This document shows, piece after piece, positions 22,757 to 33,817 of a stretch of 64,000 nucleotides of DNA. The notes beneath the pieces are model-generated. The model was not told where the DNA came from. It searched no databases and saw nothing but the letters and a program-made list of their open reading frames with translations. The DNA comes from Triplophysa rosa (taxonomy: Eukaryota; Chordata; Actinopteri; Cypriniformes; Nemacheilidae): positions 2,776,069-2,840,068 of the forward strand of contig NC_079914.1 of the NCBI RefSeq assembly GCF_024868665.1, written 5' to 3'. Both the position numbers and the translations under genes were made by a program. How positions within the stretch are numbered: position 1 is the first letter of the stretch; each line of letters begins with the position of its first letter.

Positions 22757-24480
22757 CTGGGCAGCGATACAATTTTTTAATCGCATGACTATTATGTGAT
22801 TAATCGCGAATAATCGCATTGTTAAGCGTAAAATTCAATAAATAATTTAAAAGTAGTGTATTGTGCACTTTGATTTTAAAAGTACTGCTATATGAACAAA
22901 AGTGCAAAAAGATTTGGGTTGCAAACACTTTAAACAAATAATGTGCTTTTTTACAACAGTATTTCCTTTACATAGTATAGCATTAACAATTTTAACTTAA
23001 AACATTTCTTGTAAATCTCAACTTAAACATTAATGTAATCATATTAAATATAAAACCAAAGCTATCTGCCACTGCCAGGGCATTAAAGTTCTGTTTAGTT
23101 TGATATAGAAAAACAAGTTATAATGATCATTGATTTTATTGCTTGTACATAAACTCTCTTTCAACACTCTTTTTACACAAAGTGTAAAGTGTACTGTATT
23201 TTTAAACAACACAATTATTGTATGCTACTTTTTTCTTATCTTAACAATTCATATAAGAACACAAATCCTTTAATGTGAGTGTTTTGGGTCCGTCCTTTAT
23301 TGTTTGATGAACATTATAAACAGAGATCTGATGGCCCTTGAAGACCGCTCTATACAGATATACGGATCTAATTAAGGCCCAATCCCAATTCTACCCCTTA
23401 CCCCTTACACTGTCTCAATTCTCTTTTGGTTGGATGGGTAGGGGTAAGGGCCAGATAGCCCTTCAAACGAAGATTTTTCAGGACCTCACTTCAAACGAAG
23501 GGCTAAGAGAAATTTCCAACATGGCCGCTCACTCGAGCAAGCAGACACAAATGTAAGTAGTTTTTGCCATTAATAAGGATTTTTATGACAATTTTTCATT
23601 TTATGTATGTTACATTCAATCTTGTGTTTGTATTTACGGTGATGTTCTTTTAACATTTGCAAAAAAAATCGCTAAAGTTTGCTAGCGGACAGTACTGGTT
23701 GCACGATATTAGAAAATATCCTTTTGTCATATACCCGGTGCATCCGCGCATGTCCTCTGACGTAACGTTAGGAGCTAGCAACGACGTATGATGACGTATA
23801 CCAGTGTAGTAGTGGTGTCCCATTTCTTAGCGGAAAATTTGTATCCCTTCCCCTTGCCTCTTTGTTTCAGGGGCAAGTGGAAGGGGCGAGGGGTAGGCAA
23901 AGGGGTAGAACATAGAATTGGGATTGGGCCATAATGTGAAGCATTCGTTTTGTTTCCCAGCTGTTAACATTCATAAAACGGACTACTTTTACATGGACCC
24001 CTGCTAATATTGGAATTTTGACATAATTTTGTGTTTATTTGTCCGTTTCAAAGTAAGAAGACGTGAAAGAGAACTCAGTTTAGTAGTTTGCGCTCTGACT
24101 CTCTAGGCACGCATCTTTAAACATGTTTTCTGCACCTCTCACTGCATACAATACACACAACACTATTCGTTATCGTTGCTGTTTTGTACCTTAGCCGGGG
24201 ACATTTTTGTATTCTGTAGGCTATTGATTTCCTTCCGCTTTCTCATTGGCTGAGACGCGTGGTGACACCTACCCCAACCAATACCCATCAACAACCCACC
24301 CCTTATGTGACCGATGCTTTGTCTGTACGTTTCGGAGCCAGTGAGCAACGGACTTTAGAAATAAAATAAAAACTGTGTTAATGCACGATCAAATAATTGT
24401 CTGCGTTAATTAATTAATGCCGTAAAAATTATTATTTTTTGCCACATTAATTGGTAAAAAATTAATAACGCGTTAACTTT
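22757..24480. mobile_element. Putative non-autonomous DNA transposon with ATTAATCGC ends
   Basis: The left part starts 'gtgctgggcagcgatacaat' followed by repeated 'taatcgcgaataatcgca'. The right part has 'ctgcgttaattaattaatgc' and 'attaataacgcgttaacttt', the inverted counterpart. Similar ends occur in widespread vertebrate hAT-like non-autonomous elements. The interior encodes no recognisable transposase and is itself interrupted at 23376-23930. Right boundary and superfamily are uncertain. Confidence 0.45.
23376..23930. mobile_element. 555-bp DNA element with GGCCCAATCCCAATTCTA ends
   Basis: The left end GGCCCAATCCCAATTCTACC and the right end, reverse complemented GGCCCAATCCCAATTCTATG, form an 18-bp perfect inverted repeat. 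Sub-terminal sequence is also inverted (ACCCCTTACCCCTT versus AGGGGTAGGCAAAGGGGT). It lies inside the larger 22757-24480 repeat, so it inserted later. It contains a short ATG frame next to a consensus splice donor (about 23521-23557), possibly a relic first exon of a transposase. No clear target duplication was found. Confidence 0.75.
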
Positions 24481-25996
24481 CAATTATTAACAAATTATTT
24501 TATATAGATGAATCGTATTTTGCTAGATTGTTACACCCTAATAAAAAACTATTAGCTTTGTTGGCTTTGGTCTAGTTTAACTTGACTTTTTATCCTTGGT
24601 TTCTATTTATGCTGCATTAAGCTGCCAAAACATGTCAAGATACCAAAATATATTGGGAGCGAGCTCTTTTGACTTGGGCCTGTAAAAAACCACCTAGCAA
24701 CCACCCAGAACACCCTAACAACCACATAACAACACACTTAAAACAAACATAGTTTAAGCAATTCCGTAGTTTTGTGGCGGTGAGTTTTGAACAGACACGG
24801 ACCACTCATTTTCTTCCAGAAATATAGAAATGTAGTTGTTTAAATTAAAGCTTCGCTAATCTTTGAAACTATATAGTCATACAAACAGTTTGAGTTCAAA
24901 AGTGCAGTATTTGCTACTTGGGAATAAAGCACACATTTTAAAGAAGATGTTTGAGGAACTGGGTTAATAAATCACGAGGCAGCAGATAAAGAAATTGACT
25001 TAGTTATAAGACGTGGAGCTCTGTTTCACTGTTTACAGCGGTAAACTTCTGACCTTCAAGTACTGTTTGGCCACGTTCACACAATACATTGCAATAATGT
25101 AATGTTTGAGCTTCACAACTGTATTTACTAACAGGTGTGACTCTTAAACTGTCCTGTACATATCACTGAAGACATACAACCTGTATCAACAGGAAAGCCA
25201 ATTCCCTTCTCTGACTTAAGGTCTTGAGTAATGCCTGTAACCATAGTCCCAGATAACCATAGTAAATATTAAAATGTGTGAATAGTAGCGACTAGCGTCA
25301 GAAGGTTCACTGGTAACCCGTTTCTGACCTGTATGTCAATTAGATATAACATAATAAATAAATAATAGCATAATAATAGACTTAATATCACCTACCAGAT
25401 AGCAAAGGGGACAGCCATATGTTCCAATTCATGGCTACGGCCTGTACGCCCTTGCCCATCAGATTTGACCATCACTTGACTTCCACATGACTTCACCTTA
25501 AGTAGGAAGCACTGTACCAACCACAAAGTACACATCACCAACTATAGAATATTTTTTGGACTATTCTGTGTGTGCACTATGATATTTTTAGAGCACAAAT
25601 TATATTTTGTACACATGTAAATCCAGTTTTGATAAGCAATGTTATTCATATTTTGTGCCTCAATGTATACTGATGTCCACATTTGCACACCATTCTGAAT
25701 TTTCATTTAAGTTTAATGTGTACATTCTGATAACCTTCATATGCACACAAAATTTTAATTTTAATTTTTTGTGTCACAAATACAGTACAATAAACAATAT
25801 AAGCTTGACTTTATAGAGACTGAATGAACAATTTTACAGTTTGATGAATATCTCTAAATGTTATATATATGTCTATATATAATTAACGATTCAATCCTTG
25901 TTTACTCAATATATTCAGTCTGCTATGAGCAGGATTCAAACCAGTGAACAAACATTCTTATTTTTTTCTTAAAAAATCCAGCAAAAGTATAGAACA
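24481..25996. other. Non-coding; minisatellite-like relic near 24690
   Basis: At about 24689-24745 there is 'ccacctagcaaccacccaga' followed by related 'aacaaccaca' units, a motif often seen in fish minisatellites. Otherwise AT-rich with no gene. Confidence 0.45.
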
Positions 25997-26315
25997 TACA
26001 TAGCCCGTCCAAAAATAAAGTCACACACTCTAATTTTTCATTGGACCACCTTTAGCTTTGATTACGGCATGCATTCGCCATGGAATCGTTTCGATAATCT
26101 TATTCAATGTCACATTTATTCCCATTAATTTTTCGCCAAGATCTTTTAATGATGATGATTGAGTCAGACTGCTGCGCAAAGATTCTCCAGCACATCCCAA
26201 AGATTCTCAATGGGGTTAAGGTCTGGACTCTGTGGTGGCCAATCCATGTGTGAAAATGATGTCTCATGCTCCCTGAACCGCTGAAGTGGTGACTTTTTTG
26301 GACGGGCAGCATATG
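25997..26315 (-). mobile_element. Tc1-like element, internally deleted
   Basis: Inverted ends 'gcccgtccaaaaataaagtc' (from 26003) and 'gtgacttttttggacgggc' (to 26307), with TA nearby on each side. Between them, on the minus strand, is a piece of Tc1 transposase near the last catalytic motif. It reads in shifted frames as [24 protein letters not shown], with '[12 protein letters not shown]' in the open frame. At about 310 bp against roughly 1.3-1.6 kb for complete elements, it is a deletion derivative that kept both ends. Confidence 0.8.
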
Positions 26316-26459
26316 ATTAAGGTGTAAAAATCAAACTGAAAAGTACATTTATTTAGTTAACTACAATCTGAAACGTCCTTTAAGTATATTAAAATTATAA
26401 ACTTTTTGTGAATCGAGGTAATGTAATGACATCTTTATGTACTTTATTATTATCACCAT

Positions 26460-26731
26460 CACTTATCCATCAAAAAGACATTGTCCTCCAGGTCAATTGG
26501 GAACCTTAGAAGAGCTTGACATGCTGCTGTCATCCATCCCTGAAGACAGCATTCTAATGGAATGCTAGGAGACTTTAACATCCACCTAGACAAACCACAA
26601 GCAGCCAACTTCTTAGCTCTCCTCGTTTGACCTTCACAGGGCAAACACCCCTCCCACTAGATGTTGTTCTGACTTGTAACTGCACCGCTAATAATATTCT
26701 AGTTACTCCTCTGCATGTCTCGAACTATTTC
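26460..26731 (+). pseudogene. L2 LINE (copy B), endonuclease part
   Basis: The + strand carries, across frame changes, PPGQLGTLEELDMLLSSIPE, then GDFNIHLDKPQAANFLALL, then CNCTANNILVTPLHVSNYF. These are conserved parts of the apurinic-like endonuclease of L2 LINEs; GDFN and the final HVS(D/N) are near the catalytic Asp and His. The reading stops at 26731, where an LTR begins. It resumes in the correct order as FFIKFTVTLPV at 36173, so this and 36168-38362 are one interrupted element. Confidence 0.8.
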
Positions 26732-27245
26732 TGTCGAGACCCGGGCACGAACTCGGGTCTCTGGTGTCAGGGACAGTCACTACACCAGTCGAGCCACGCG
26801 AGGGAGAGGGGAACCCAGAAGATAAGGCAGACACAGCAGGTTCAGTAGATCAGTTTATTGAAAGGCAAAATAGTTCCACAAGGCAAGGGAAATAAATCCA
26901 CAAAGTCAAAAAGTAGTAATTCCACAAAGGCAAGGGAGGTAAATCCACAAAGCAAAAAAAATAGTAATTCCTTGAGATCAAAAAAGAAAGCTCAAAAAGC
27001 AGAGTTCACATGGGAAAAAGGTCATACCAAATAGAAAGTCTCAAAGGTAATCCTGTCTCGGGAAAGAGGCAACAGTCCACGCAGGTAGAACACATGAAAT
27101 GGGTGCTACACATACAAACTTGGTGCAAAGAACCAAGGAAGACTGAGGGCTTAAATACAGTAACTGTAAATGAGGCACAGGTGAGCGCACCCACTCAAAT
27201 TAAAAAGGAACCAAGTGGCAAAGACAAAGCATAACAGACAGAATG
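26732..27245 (-). repeat. 3' LTR of the gypsy element
   Basis: On the minus strand the LTR starts near TGTCTGTTATGC (27240, or at TGGCACC about 11 bp earlier). It contains 'actgtatttaagccct' (TATA-like) and the polyadenylation signal in 'caataaactgatc', and ends ...GGGTCTCGACA at 26732. A purine tract (AGAGGGGGGATTC, about 27253-27266) precedes it. The last about 70 bp before the end look tRNA-like (see findings). Confidence 0.7.
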
Positions 27246-27269
27246 GTGCCAGAATCCCCCCTCTAGGAA

Positions 27270-28320
27270 CGGCTCCTGATGTTCCCACCAGGTCTATCGA
27301 AACAACAGGCCTTGAACGGTCGAATTACGTCTGGGTCCAATATATCCTTGGCAGGAACCCAGGAATGCTCCTCAGGACCATAGCCTTGCCAGTCCACCAG
27401 ATACTGCATGGACCGTTGCACTCAGCGGGAATCCAGTATCCAGCGGACAGTGTAAGCTGGCTTGCCCTGGATGATGCGAGGCGGAGGTATGCCTGCCGCG
27501 ACAAAGGGAGAAGAGACAACAGGTTTTAACAAGGCAACATTGAACGTAGGGTTATCTTAAGAGACCTGGGTAAGTACAGCCGGTAAGTAATGGGGTTTAC
27601 TCTCCTGGCTATCCTAAAGGGTCTGATGAACTTCTGGGAGAGCTTGCAGGACTCCACACGCAGGGTATAAGTTCTTAGTGGAGAGCCATACTCTCTGGCC
27701 AGGGCGGGACCGGGTTGGCAACGTCTGTTGGCCTGACGTTGGTACGACCTAGAGGTGCGTAGAAGATTGTGACGGGCCTTCCTCCATGTGAGTCGACAGC
27801 ATCTGACGAATCTTTGAACTGAAGGTACTCCAACTTCCGCCTCCTGGTCAGGGAACAACTTGGGGGCATAGCCAAACTGACATTCGTGGGGGGACATCCC
27901 AGTGGCAGAGGAGCGTAGAGTGTTGTGGGCATACTCTGCCCAAACAATGAACGAAGACCAGCTGGATGGGTTGCTTGAGGCCATGCACCTGAGAGTGGTC
28001 TCTAGTTCCTGTTTCATCCGCTCTGTCTGCCCGTTGGACTCAGGGTGGCAGCCTGATGATAAACTGGCTGTGGTTCCGAGGAGCTGGCAGAACGCCTTAC
28101 AGAATCTAGAAGCGAACTGGGGGCCTCTGTCAGAAACCATGTCATGGGGGATACCGACGACTCGAAAAACGTGGTTGGTGACCAGTTCAGCAGTCTCTTT
28201 AGCGGTGGGTAACTTGGGCAAGGGGATAAATCTGGCAGCCTTGGAGAACCTGTCGATGATGACTAGGACCACCGTGTTGTCTTGGGATGGGGGGAGACCA
28301 GTGATGAAGTCCAGTGAGAT
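27270..28320 (-). pseudogene. Gypsy integrase core and chromodomain, frameshifted
   Basis: The catalytic core reads LVIIDRFSKAARFIPLPKLP, then GIPHDMVSDRGPQFASRFCK, then SGCHPESNGQTERMKQELE. These supply the three acidic residues of a DDE integrase (D in IDRFSK, D in SDRGPQF, E in the ERMKQELE region). The C-terminal part (about 27280-27470, another frame) reads [20 protein letters not shown], a chromodomain of the chromovirus type, which in related elements targets integration to marked chromatin. Frame changes separate the two, so the protein is not made intact. Confidence 0.85.
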
Positions 28321-28790
28321 GTGGGACCAGGGCCGATGAGGAATGAGCAGAGATGGAGTAACCCCTGAGGGCAGAGACTAGAGGTCTCACCCTGATTGCA
28401 TATGTGGCATGCTCTGATGAAGGTGCTGACATCTTTGACCATGGGCCACCAGAACAGTCTTAGGACAAACTCGAACACCTGGTGCCAGGGTGGCAAGTGA
28501 GGTGGGAAGAGTGTCCCCAGAGGAGAACCTGAGAGCGCACAGCCTTGGGAACAAACAGATGATTGGGGGGCCCCCCTCCCGGATCCAGTTCGCTGGCTTG
28601 GGCTTGTCTCACTGTGTTCTCTATTTCCCATGACACGGGCGCCACAATCTTGGTGTTGGGGATTATGGGCATGTCAGTGTCCTCTTGAGTGGTGGGAGAA
28701 TATACTCGGGGCAGGGCGTCAGGCTTGAGATTTTTTGAGCCGGGCAATAGGTCAGGATAAACTGGAACTGGTTGAAAAAGAGGGACCAAC
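28263..28790 (-). pseudogene. Gypsy RNase H end / integrase zinc-finger region
   Basis: Overlapping minus-strand frames contain QVLLWGHSSHLTCHPG, then FWWPMVKDVSTFIRACHICN. This gives the H-H-C-C pattern of the integrase N-terminal zinc-binding domain, spread over two frames. It directly precedes the integrase core. Confidence 0.75.
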
Positions 28791-28798
28791 GGGCCTGT

Positions 28799-29430
28799 CT
28801 AGAGTTCAACCATTTGGCTTGTTGGATGTACTCTAGATTTGTGGTCCGTGAGGACTTGAAATGGATGCGCTGCCCCCTCGAGCCAATGTCTCCACTCTTC
28901 TAGTGCCAACTTGACTGCTAGAAGCTCACGGTCCCCTACGTAGTAGTGCCTCTCTGTGGGTGTGAGCCGGTGCGAGAGAAAGGCACAAGGGTGGAGCTTT
29001 TTGTCCTCGCCTCTCTGAGATAGTACTGCTTCAACCCCCACATCCGACGAGTCTACCTCCACCACGAAGGGCTTGTCAGTATCAGGAAGCGTCAGGATGG
29101 GGGCAGAGATGATGCGCTGCTTCAGGTTCAGGAAGGCTGCCTCAGCTTCCATACCCCAAAGGAACTTTGCGATGCCTCCCTTGGTGAGGGCAGAGAGAGG
29201 AGCTGCTATCGAGCTGAAGTTTTTGATGAACATCCGATAGAAGTTAGCGAACCCGAGGAAGCGTTGAACTTCCTTGAGGGACGTGGGGGAAGGCCAATCC
29301 GTTACTGCCTCAACCTTTTTGGGGTCCATCTGGATATGGCGAGGCTCCAAAATGAATCCCAAGAACAGCACTCGAGAGGCGTGGAACTCACACTTTTCTG
29401 GCTTGACATAAAGGTGGTTGTCCAGGAGAC
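28799..29430 (-). pseudogene. Gypsy RT connection and RNase H domain
   Basis: The minus-strand frame includes the RT thumb and connection ([20 protein letters not shown]) and RNase H ([17 protein letters not shown], then [18 protein letters not shown], then VLTDHKS). The D-E-D residues needed for cleavage of RNA in RNA-DNA hybrids are still visible. A stop follows soon after VLTDHKS. Confidence 0.85.
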
Positions 29431-29432
29431 GT

Positions 29433-29960
29433 TTAAGGACTCTTCTGACGTGCTCTGTATGTTCTTGGGGGGGAAGCCGAAAAGATGAGGATGTCATCCA
29501 GGTAGACGAACATAAAGAGGTTGAGCATATCCCGGAGCACATCATTGATGAGGGCTTGGAACACAGCCGGGGCGTTGGTCAGGCCAAAGGGCATCACTAA
29601 GTATTCATAGTGGCCGGTGGATGTGTTGAAAGCTGTTTTCCCACTCATCGCCTTGCCTGATCCGTACAAGATGGTATGCATTCTGCAGGTCAAGCTTGGT
29701 GAAGAGCGCAGTAACTCCTTGCAGTAGCTCAAAGGCCGTGGCCATGAGGGGCAGAGGGTACCGGTTACGAACTGTGAAGCTATGGAGTCCTCTGTAGTCA
29801 ATACAAGGATGTAGTCCGCAGTCCTTCTTGGCCACAAAAAAAACCCTGCACCCACGGATGAGGTAGATGGGCGAATCAGACCCGCTGCTAGGGCGTCCTG
29901 GATATACGACTCCATAGCGACCCGTTCAGGTGGAGACAGAGAAAAAATCCGGCCTCTGGG
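29433..29960 (-). pseudogene. Gypsy reverse transcriptase fingers/palm, frameshifted
   Basis: Two overlapping minus-strand frames give the [22 protein letters not shown] and [19 protein letters not shown] in one, then [20 protein letters not shown] and [13 protein letters not shown] in the other. LDLQNAY holds the first catalytic Asp and YLDD the second pair. The frame change lies at about 29640. Confidence 0.85.
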
Positions 29961-30086
29961 AGGGCAGGTGCCTGGAAGCAGGTCAATGGTGCAGTCGTAG
30001 GGTCTCTGTGGGGTGGTAACGCAGTAGCCTTCTGCTTGCTGAATACCATTTTGAGGTCATGGTAACACTTGGGGACTCAAGACAGG

Positions 30087-30452
30087 TCAATGGACTAGAA
30101 TCTCAGCAGAGGGGTCAGGGGAACTCGAGAAGAGGCATGTGGCATGGCATGTGGGGCCCCATTGGTTGATGGACCCCACGGCCCAGTCAATGTAAGGGTT
30201 GTGGTCTTGGAGCCAGGGGTACCCAAGGATGAGGGGGAACTTGGGAGAGTGGATGAGGTGAAAACTTAGCATCTCCTTGTGTTGAGAGATATTCATTCGA
30301 AGAGAGGCAGTAGCTCGGGAAACTAGGCCTGGTCCCAGAGGTCTCCCATCCAGCGCAGTGACCTTTAAGGTAGAGGTAAGAGAGTCAGTAGGAACGTTGT
30401 TTTTCTTGGCCCAGGTACAGTCCATGAAATTTCCTGCAGCACCAGAGTCCAC
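30087..30452 (-). pseudogene. Gypsy aspartic protease
   Basis: Minus-strand frame of 121 codons starting MDSGAAGNFMDCTWAKKNNV. The DSGA motif is the retropepsin active site, and HSPKFPLILGYPWLQDHNPY is the conserved downstream segment leading to the RT linker. It would cleave the Gag-Pol polyprotein. It is not joined in frame to gag or RT in this copy. Confidence 0.85.
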
Positions 30453-30547
30453 CAGCGCTCAGAGGGGTAGCTCTTGATTGTCCCAGGAGAGGGTGACTGC
30501 AAGGAGAAAACGGGAGTTGGACGGATGGGAGGTGCTTATGTCCCCCG

Positions 30548-30953
30548 TTACAGTTCTCCCTGGCCTGCATGGTTTGGGGCATTTCCCTGGACCTCTGGAC
30601 AGGCAGGACGGAGATGGCCAGGTTTGCCACAATACAGGCAGCAACGTTCCCTCATCTGGCAGTCTCTTTCTGCCTGGGAGAGGCGGGTGCGCCCTAGTTG
30701 CATGGGATCTGGGGGTGAAGGGGACTCGGGGCTGGGGGCGGTGGAGAACAGGCAGAGAATGCAATGAAATTCCCCCTCTCTGAGGCGGTTGTCAATGCGT
30801 GAGGCTAGCGTGATAAGGGACTCGAGACCTTCTGATTGTTCCCGGGTAGCAAGTTCGTCTTGAATTGGGCCAGAGAGACCATTCAGGAAGCACGCCATGA
30901 GCGCCTCGTTGTCCCAGCCGCTGCCCGCTGCAATCGTGCGGAACTGGATAGCT
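30548..30953 (-). pseudogene. Gypsy gag C-terminal part with zinc knuckle
   Basis: The minus strand reads AIQFRTIAAGSGWDNEALMA (capsid C-terminal region), then FLNGLSGPIQDELATREQ and CLYCGKPGHLRPAC, a perfect C-x2-C-x4-H-x4-C nucleic-acid-binding knuckle. The N-terminal half of gag is missing, because an L2 3' tail begins at about 30954. Confidence 0.85.
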
Positions 30954-31099
30954 CAACTCAACTCAACTCAACTTTATTTATATAGCGCTTTTACAATTTT
31001 CATTGTTACAAAGCAGCTGCACATGAGACACATTGACTACAAGCAAAACAATCAAAGTTGTACCTGCAAAAACAAGAAAAGGTTGAAAACACAGAAGAC

Positions 31100-31265
31100 A
31101 GACACACCCACACACAAAACACTCCACACACACAACACGCACACGCACCAACACACACAGACACAGAGACACACACACACACGGATGCGCACGCACACAC
31201 ACACAACACACACACACACACGTACACACACAGACAAGTACGCACACACACACACGCTCAGTGAG
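31100..31265. repeat. CA-rich microsatellite in LINE 3' region
   Basis: Imperfect ACACAC runs interrupted by ACG, AGAC and GCAC. Long open frames across it on both strands are low-complexity artefacts. Confidence 0.9.
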
Positions 31266-31894
31266 AGCACACATTTAGGATAAAGGAGAGAGAAGCACAG
31301 GTCAAATATAACAGATAATAAATTCCTATATGCAATATTAATTAAGTAAAACTTTAAAATTCTAAAGCAGCCCCCCCGGTCAGGCAGATAGTGCAAAAAC
31401 AGTATGCAAACGGTGGCGAGGAACCCAAAACTCTAATCGAGAAAAAAAACCTCAGGAGAACCCAGGCCCAACCAGGGGATTCCAGTTCCCCTCTGGCAAA
31501 AGCTGCTGCCTCTGCACAAGCTCCAGAGAACTTGCACAACAAGGCTAAATAAAATAAATAAACTTAATAATAAAATAAATTATAGTTTAAGATTATCATT
31601 AATAATCTAATAGCATTTGAAGTTTTGTGGTGAAGACATGTCAAGAGACCGCGTCCTTCTTTATCCAGCTCTATCATCTCAGCTCTTGTCAGGTCCCCAC
31701 TTCCCATTCTCCGCTCTACCATCAGGTCAGGCCATGAACTGCATCCTGCTCGCTGTGGTAACCTTGGAACAATGAGACAAGACTGGCTGAGAGTAGAGTA
31801 CTGTTCTGTACTCTTTGATGCAACAAGTACATCAGTTGTGTTTTTGGTTCCGGTTGATCTAACTAATGCAGCCTAAACCCTCTGAAGATTTATA

Positions 31895-33817
31895 TTATGG
31901 AAGAGTAGTGTATGCAAGATTAAAAAGATGCGTCTTTAGTCTAGATTTAAACTGACAGAGTGTGTCTGCCTCCCGGACAGTGCAGGGAAGACTATTCCAA
32001 AGTTTAGGCGCTAGATAGGAAAAGGATCTACCACCTGCACTTGATTTTGAAATTCTAGGTATTACCAACTGACAGGACGCCTGAGAGCGTAATGCACGTG
32101 AAGGACTGTAATACAAAAGGAGTTCATTCAAGTACTGAGGAGCTAAACCATGTAAGGCTTTATAGGTAATAAGCAAGATTTTAAAGTTAACGCGATGCTT
32201 TATAGGTAACCAGTGCAAGGTTGACAGAACCGGGCTAATATGTTCATACTTTTTTGTACGTGTAAGAACTCGAGCTGCCGCGTTTTGGACCAATTGGAGT
32301 TTTTGTAATAAGCCTGCAGGGCAACCACCTAACAGTGCATTACAGTAATCTAGTCTTGATGTCATGAATGCATGAATTAACTTCTCTGCATCTGCGATTG
32401 ACAGCATATGACGTAGTTTAGATATATTCTTAAGATGGAAAAACGCAATTTTACAGGTGTTGGCGACGTGGCTCTCAAATGACAGATTACTATCGAATAG
32501 AACGCCAAGATTCTTTGCTGACGACGAGGGTTTTATGGAACATCCGTCAATAGTTAAACAGTATTCTTGGTTGTTACTTATAGCAGTTTTCGGTCCAATA
32601 AGTAACACTTCCGTTTTGTCCGAGTTCAGTAATAAAAAGTTGTTACTCATCCAGTTTTTTATATCGACTATGCATTCCATTATTCGATGGAACTGCTGTG
32701 TTTCATGAGGCTTCGAGGAAATATAAAGTTGAGTATCATCAGCATAACAGTGAAAGCTAACTCCGTGTCGCTTTATTATATCTCCTAGAGGTAGCATGTA
32801 TAATGCGAAGAGCAGAGGCCCTAAGACTGAGCCCTGTGGTACACCGTACTGGACTTGCGATTTGCGTGACACCTCATTGTTTATTGCTACAAATTGAAAA
32901 CGGTCGGATAAATAAGATTTAAACCATTTCAAAGCTATTCCCTTAATGCCGACATAATTTTCGAGTCTATGTAGGAGTGTGCTGTGGTCAATGGTATCGA
33001 ATGCAGCACTAAGGTCTAGCAGCACCAATAACGAGATACAACCTCGGTCAGACGCCAATAGCAGATCATTTGTAACTCTGATCAAAGCAGTCTCTGTACT
33101 GTGACATGCTCTAAATCCAGACTGGAATTCTTCATTGATGTCATTCCTTTGGAGGAAGGAGCATAATTGAGTTGAAACTACTTTTTCCAGAACTTTAGAT
33201 ATGAAAGGTAGATTCGATATAGGCCTGTAGTTCCTTAGTTCTCTAGGGTCGAGTTGGGGTTTTTTGACAAGGGGCCTTATAACAGCCACCTTATATGCTT
33301 TAGGCACATGTCCTAATGTCAGAGATGAGTTAATAATACCAAGAAGAGGATCTATAATTTCTGGGAGCATCTCTTTCAGTAGATTTGTAGGTATAGGGTC
33401 TAGTATGCATGTTGTTGATTTAGATGATCTAATAATTTTAGACAGCTCATCTTGATCTACGGTATAAAATAATTGCATTTTCTCCTTAAGGGCGCTGTAG
33501 TTAGTTTGTTCAGCGGGTTTCACTTCTGATTGCATTGTTATAATTTTTTCTCTAATATCTTGGATTTTATATGTGAAGTAGTTCATAAATTCATCACTGC
33601 TATGCTGATATACAGGATCAGAAGTCACTGACGATTTATTTTTTGTTAATTTAGCCACCGTGTTAAATAAAAACCTAGGGTTGTGCTGGTTTTCTTCTAT
33701 TAGTGATGAAAAGTAGGCGGATCTAGAAGTTATTAGGGCTTTCCTGTATTTTCGAATACTATCCTTCCATGCTGTACGAAATACCTCTAATTTAGTTTTC
33801 TTAAAGTTTTCTTAAAT
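31895..33817 (-). CDS. L2 ORF2 C-terminal part, reverse transcriptase, open reading frame
   Basis: An uninterrupted minus-strand frame of at least 587 codons from the internal Met at 33658. It opens further upstream to the truncation at about 33817 (ENFKKTKLEVFRTAWKDSIR). RT motifs in order: LKEMLPEIIDPLLGIINSSL, NYRPISNLPFISKVLEKVV, FQSGFRACHSTETAL, LLDLSAAFDTIDHSTLLHRL (motif A), QGSVLGPLLFALYM (motif B), CYADDTQLYIS (motif C, catalytic YADD) and the C-terminal LHWLPIKHRVNFKILLITYK. The endonuclease half is missing through 5' truncation, so it cannot retrotranspose alone, yet the frame is unbroken, suggesting a fairly young copy. Not a host gene. Confidence 0.9.

Larger units (their letters stand above)
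26732..30953 (-). mobile_element. Ty3/gypsy chromodomain retrotransposon, lacks 5' half of gag and 5' LTR
   Basis: On the minus strand, in order: gag C-terminus with zinc knuckle, protease, reverse transcriptase, RNase H, integrase, chromodomain, purine tract and a 3' LTR. The left end is TGTCGAGACC (ends ...CGACA on the element strand) and abuts the L2 endonuclease frame exactly. The right end stops inside gag where the (GTTGA)n tail of an L2 begins. All pol segments carry frameshifts, so the copy is dead. Confidence 0.9.
30954..33817 (-). mobile_element. L2 LINE (copy A), 5' truncated, 3' tail (GTTGA)n
   Basis: The minus strand carries a long reverse-transcriptase frame (31895-33817), a 3' untranslated part containing a CA-rich microsatellite (31100-31265), and a 3' end 'gcgctatataaataaag' followed by GTTGAGTTGAGTTGAGTTGA at 30954-30975. 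A short tandem tail instead of poly-A is typical of L2-clade LINEs. It is inserted into gypsy gag at its 3' end. Its truncated 5' end abuts an L1-like 3' end. Confidence 0.9.

Noticed and set aside
23376..23930. A TTA/TAA target duplication for this element
   Set aside because: The flanking trinucleotides (TAA left, ATA right, or TTA/TAA if shifted) are not identical, so I do not claim a Harbinger-type duplication here.
30897..31396. Threonine/histidine-rich and cysteine/valine-rich frames on both strands
   Set aside because: They translate the CA-rich microsatellite in the 3' region of the L2 element.
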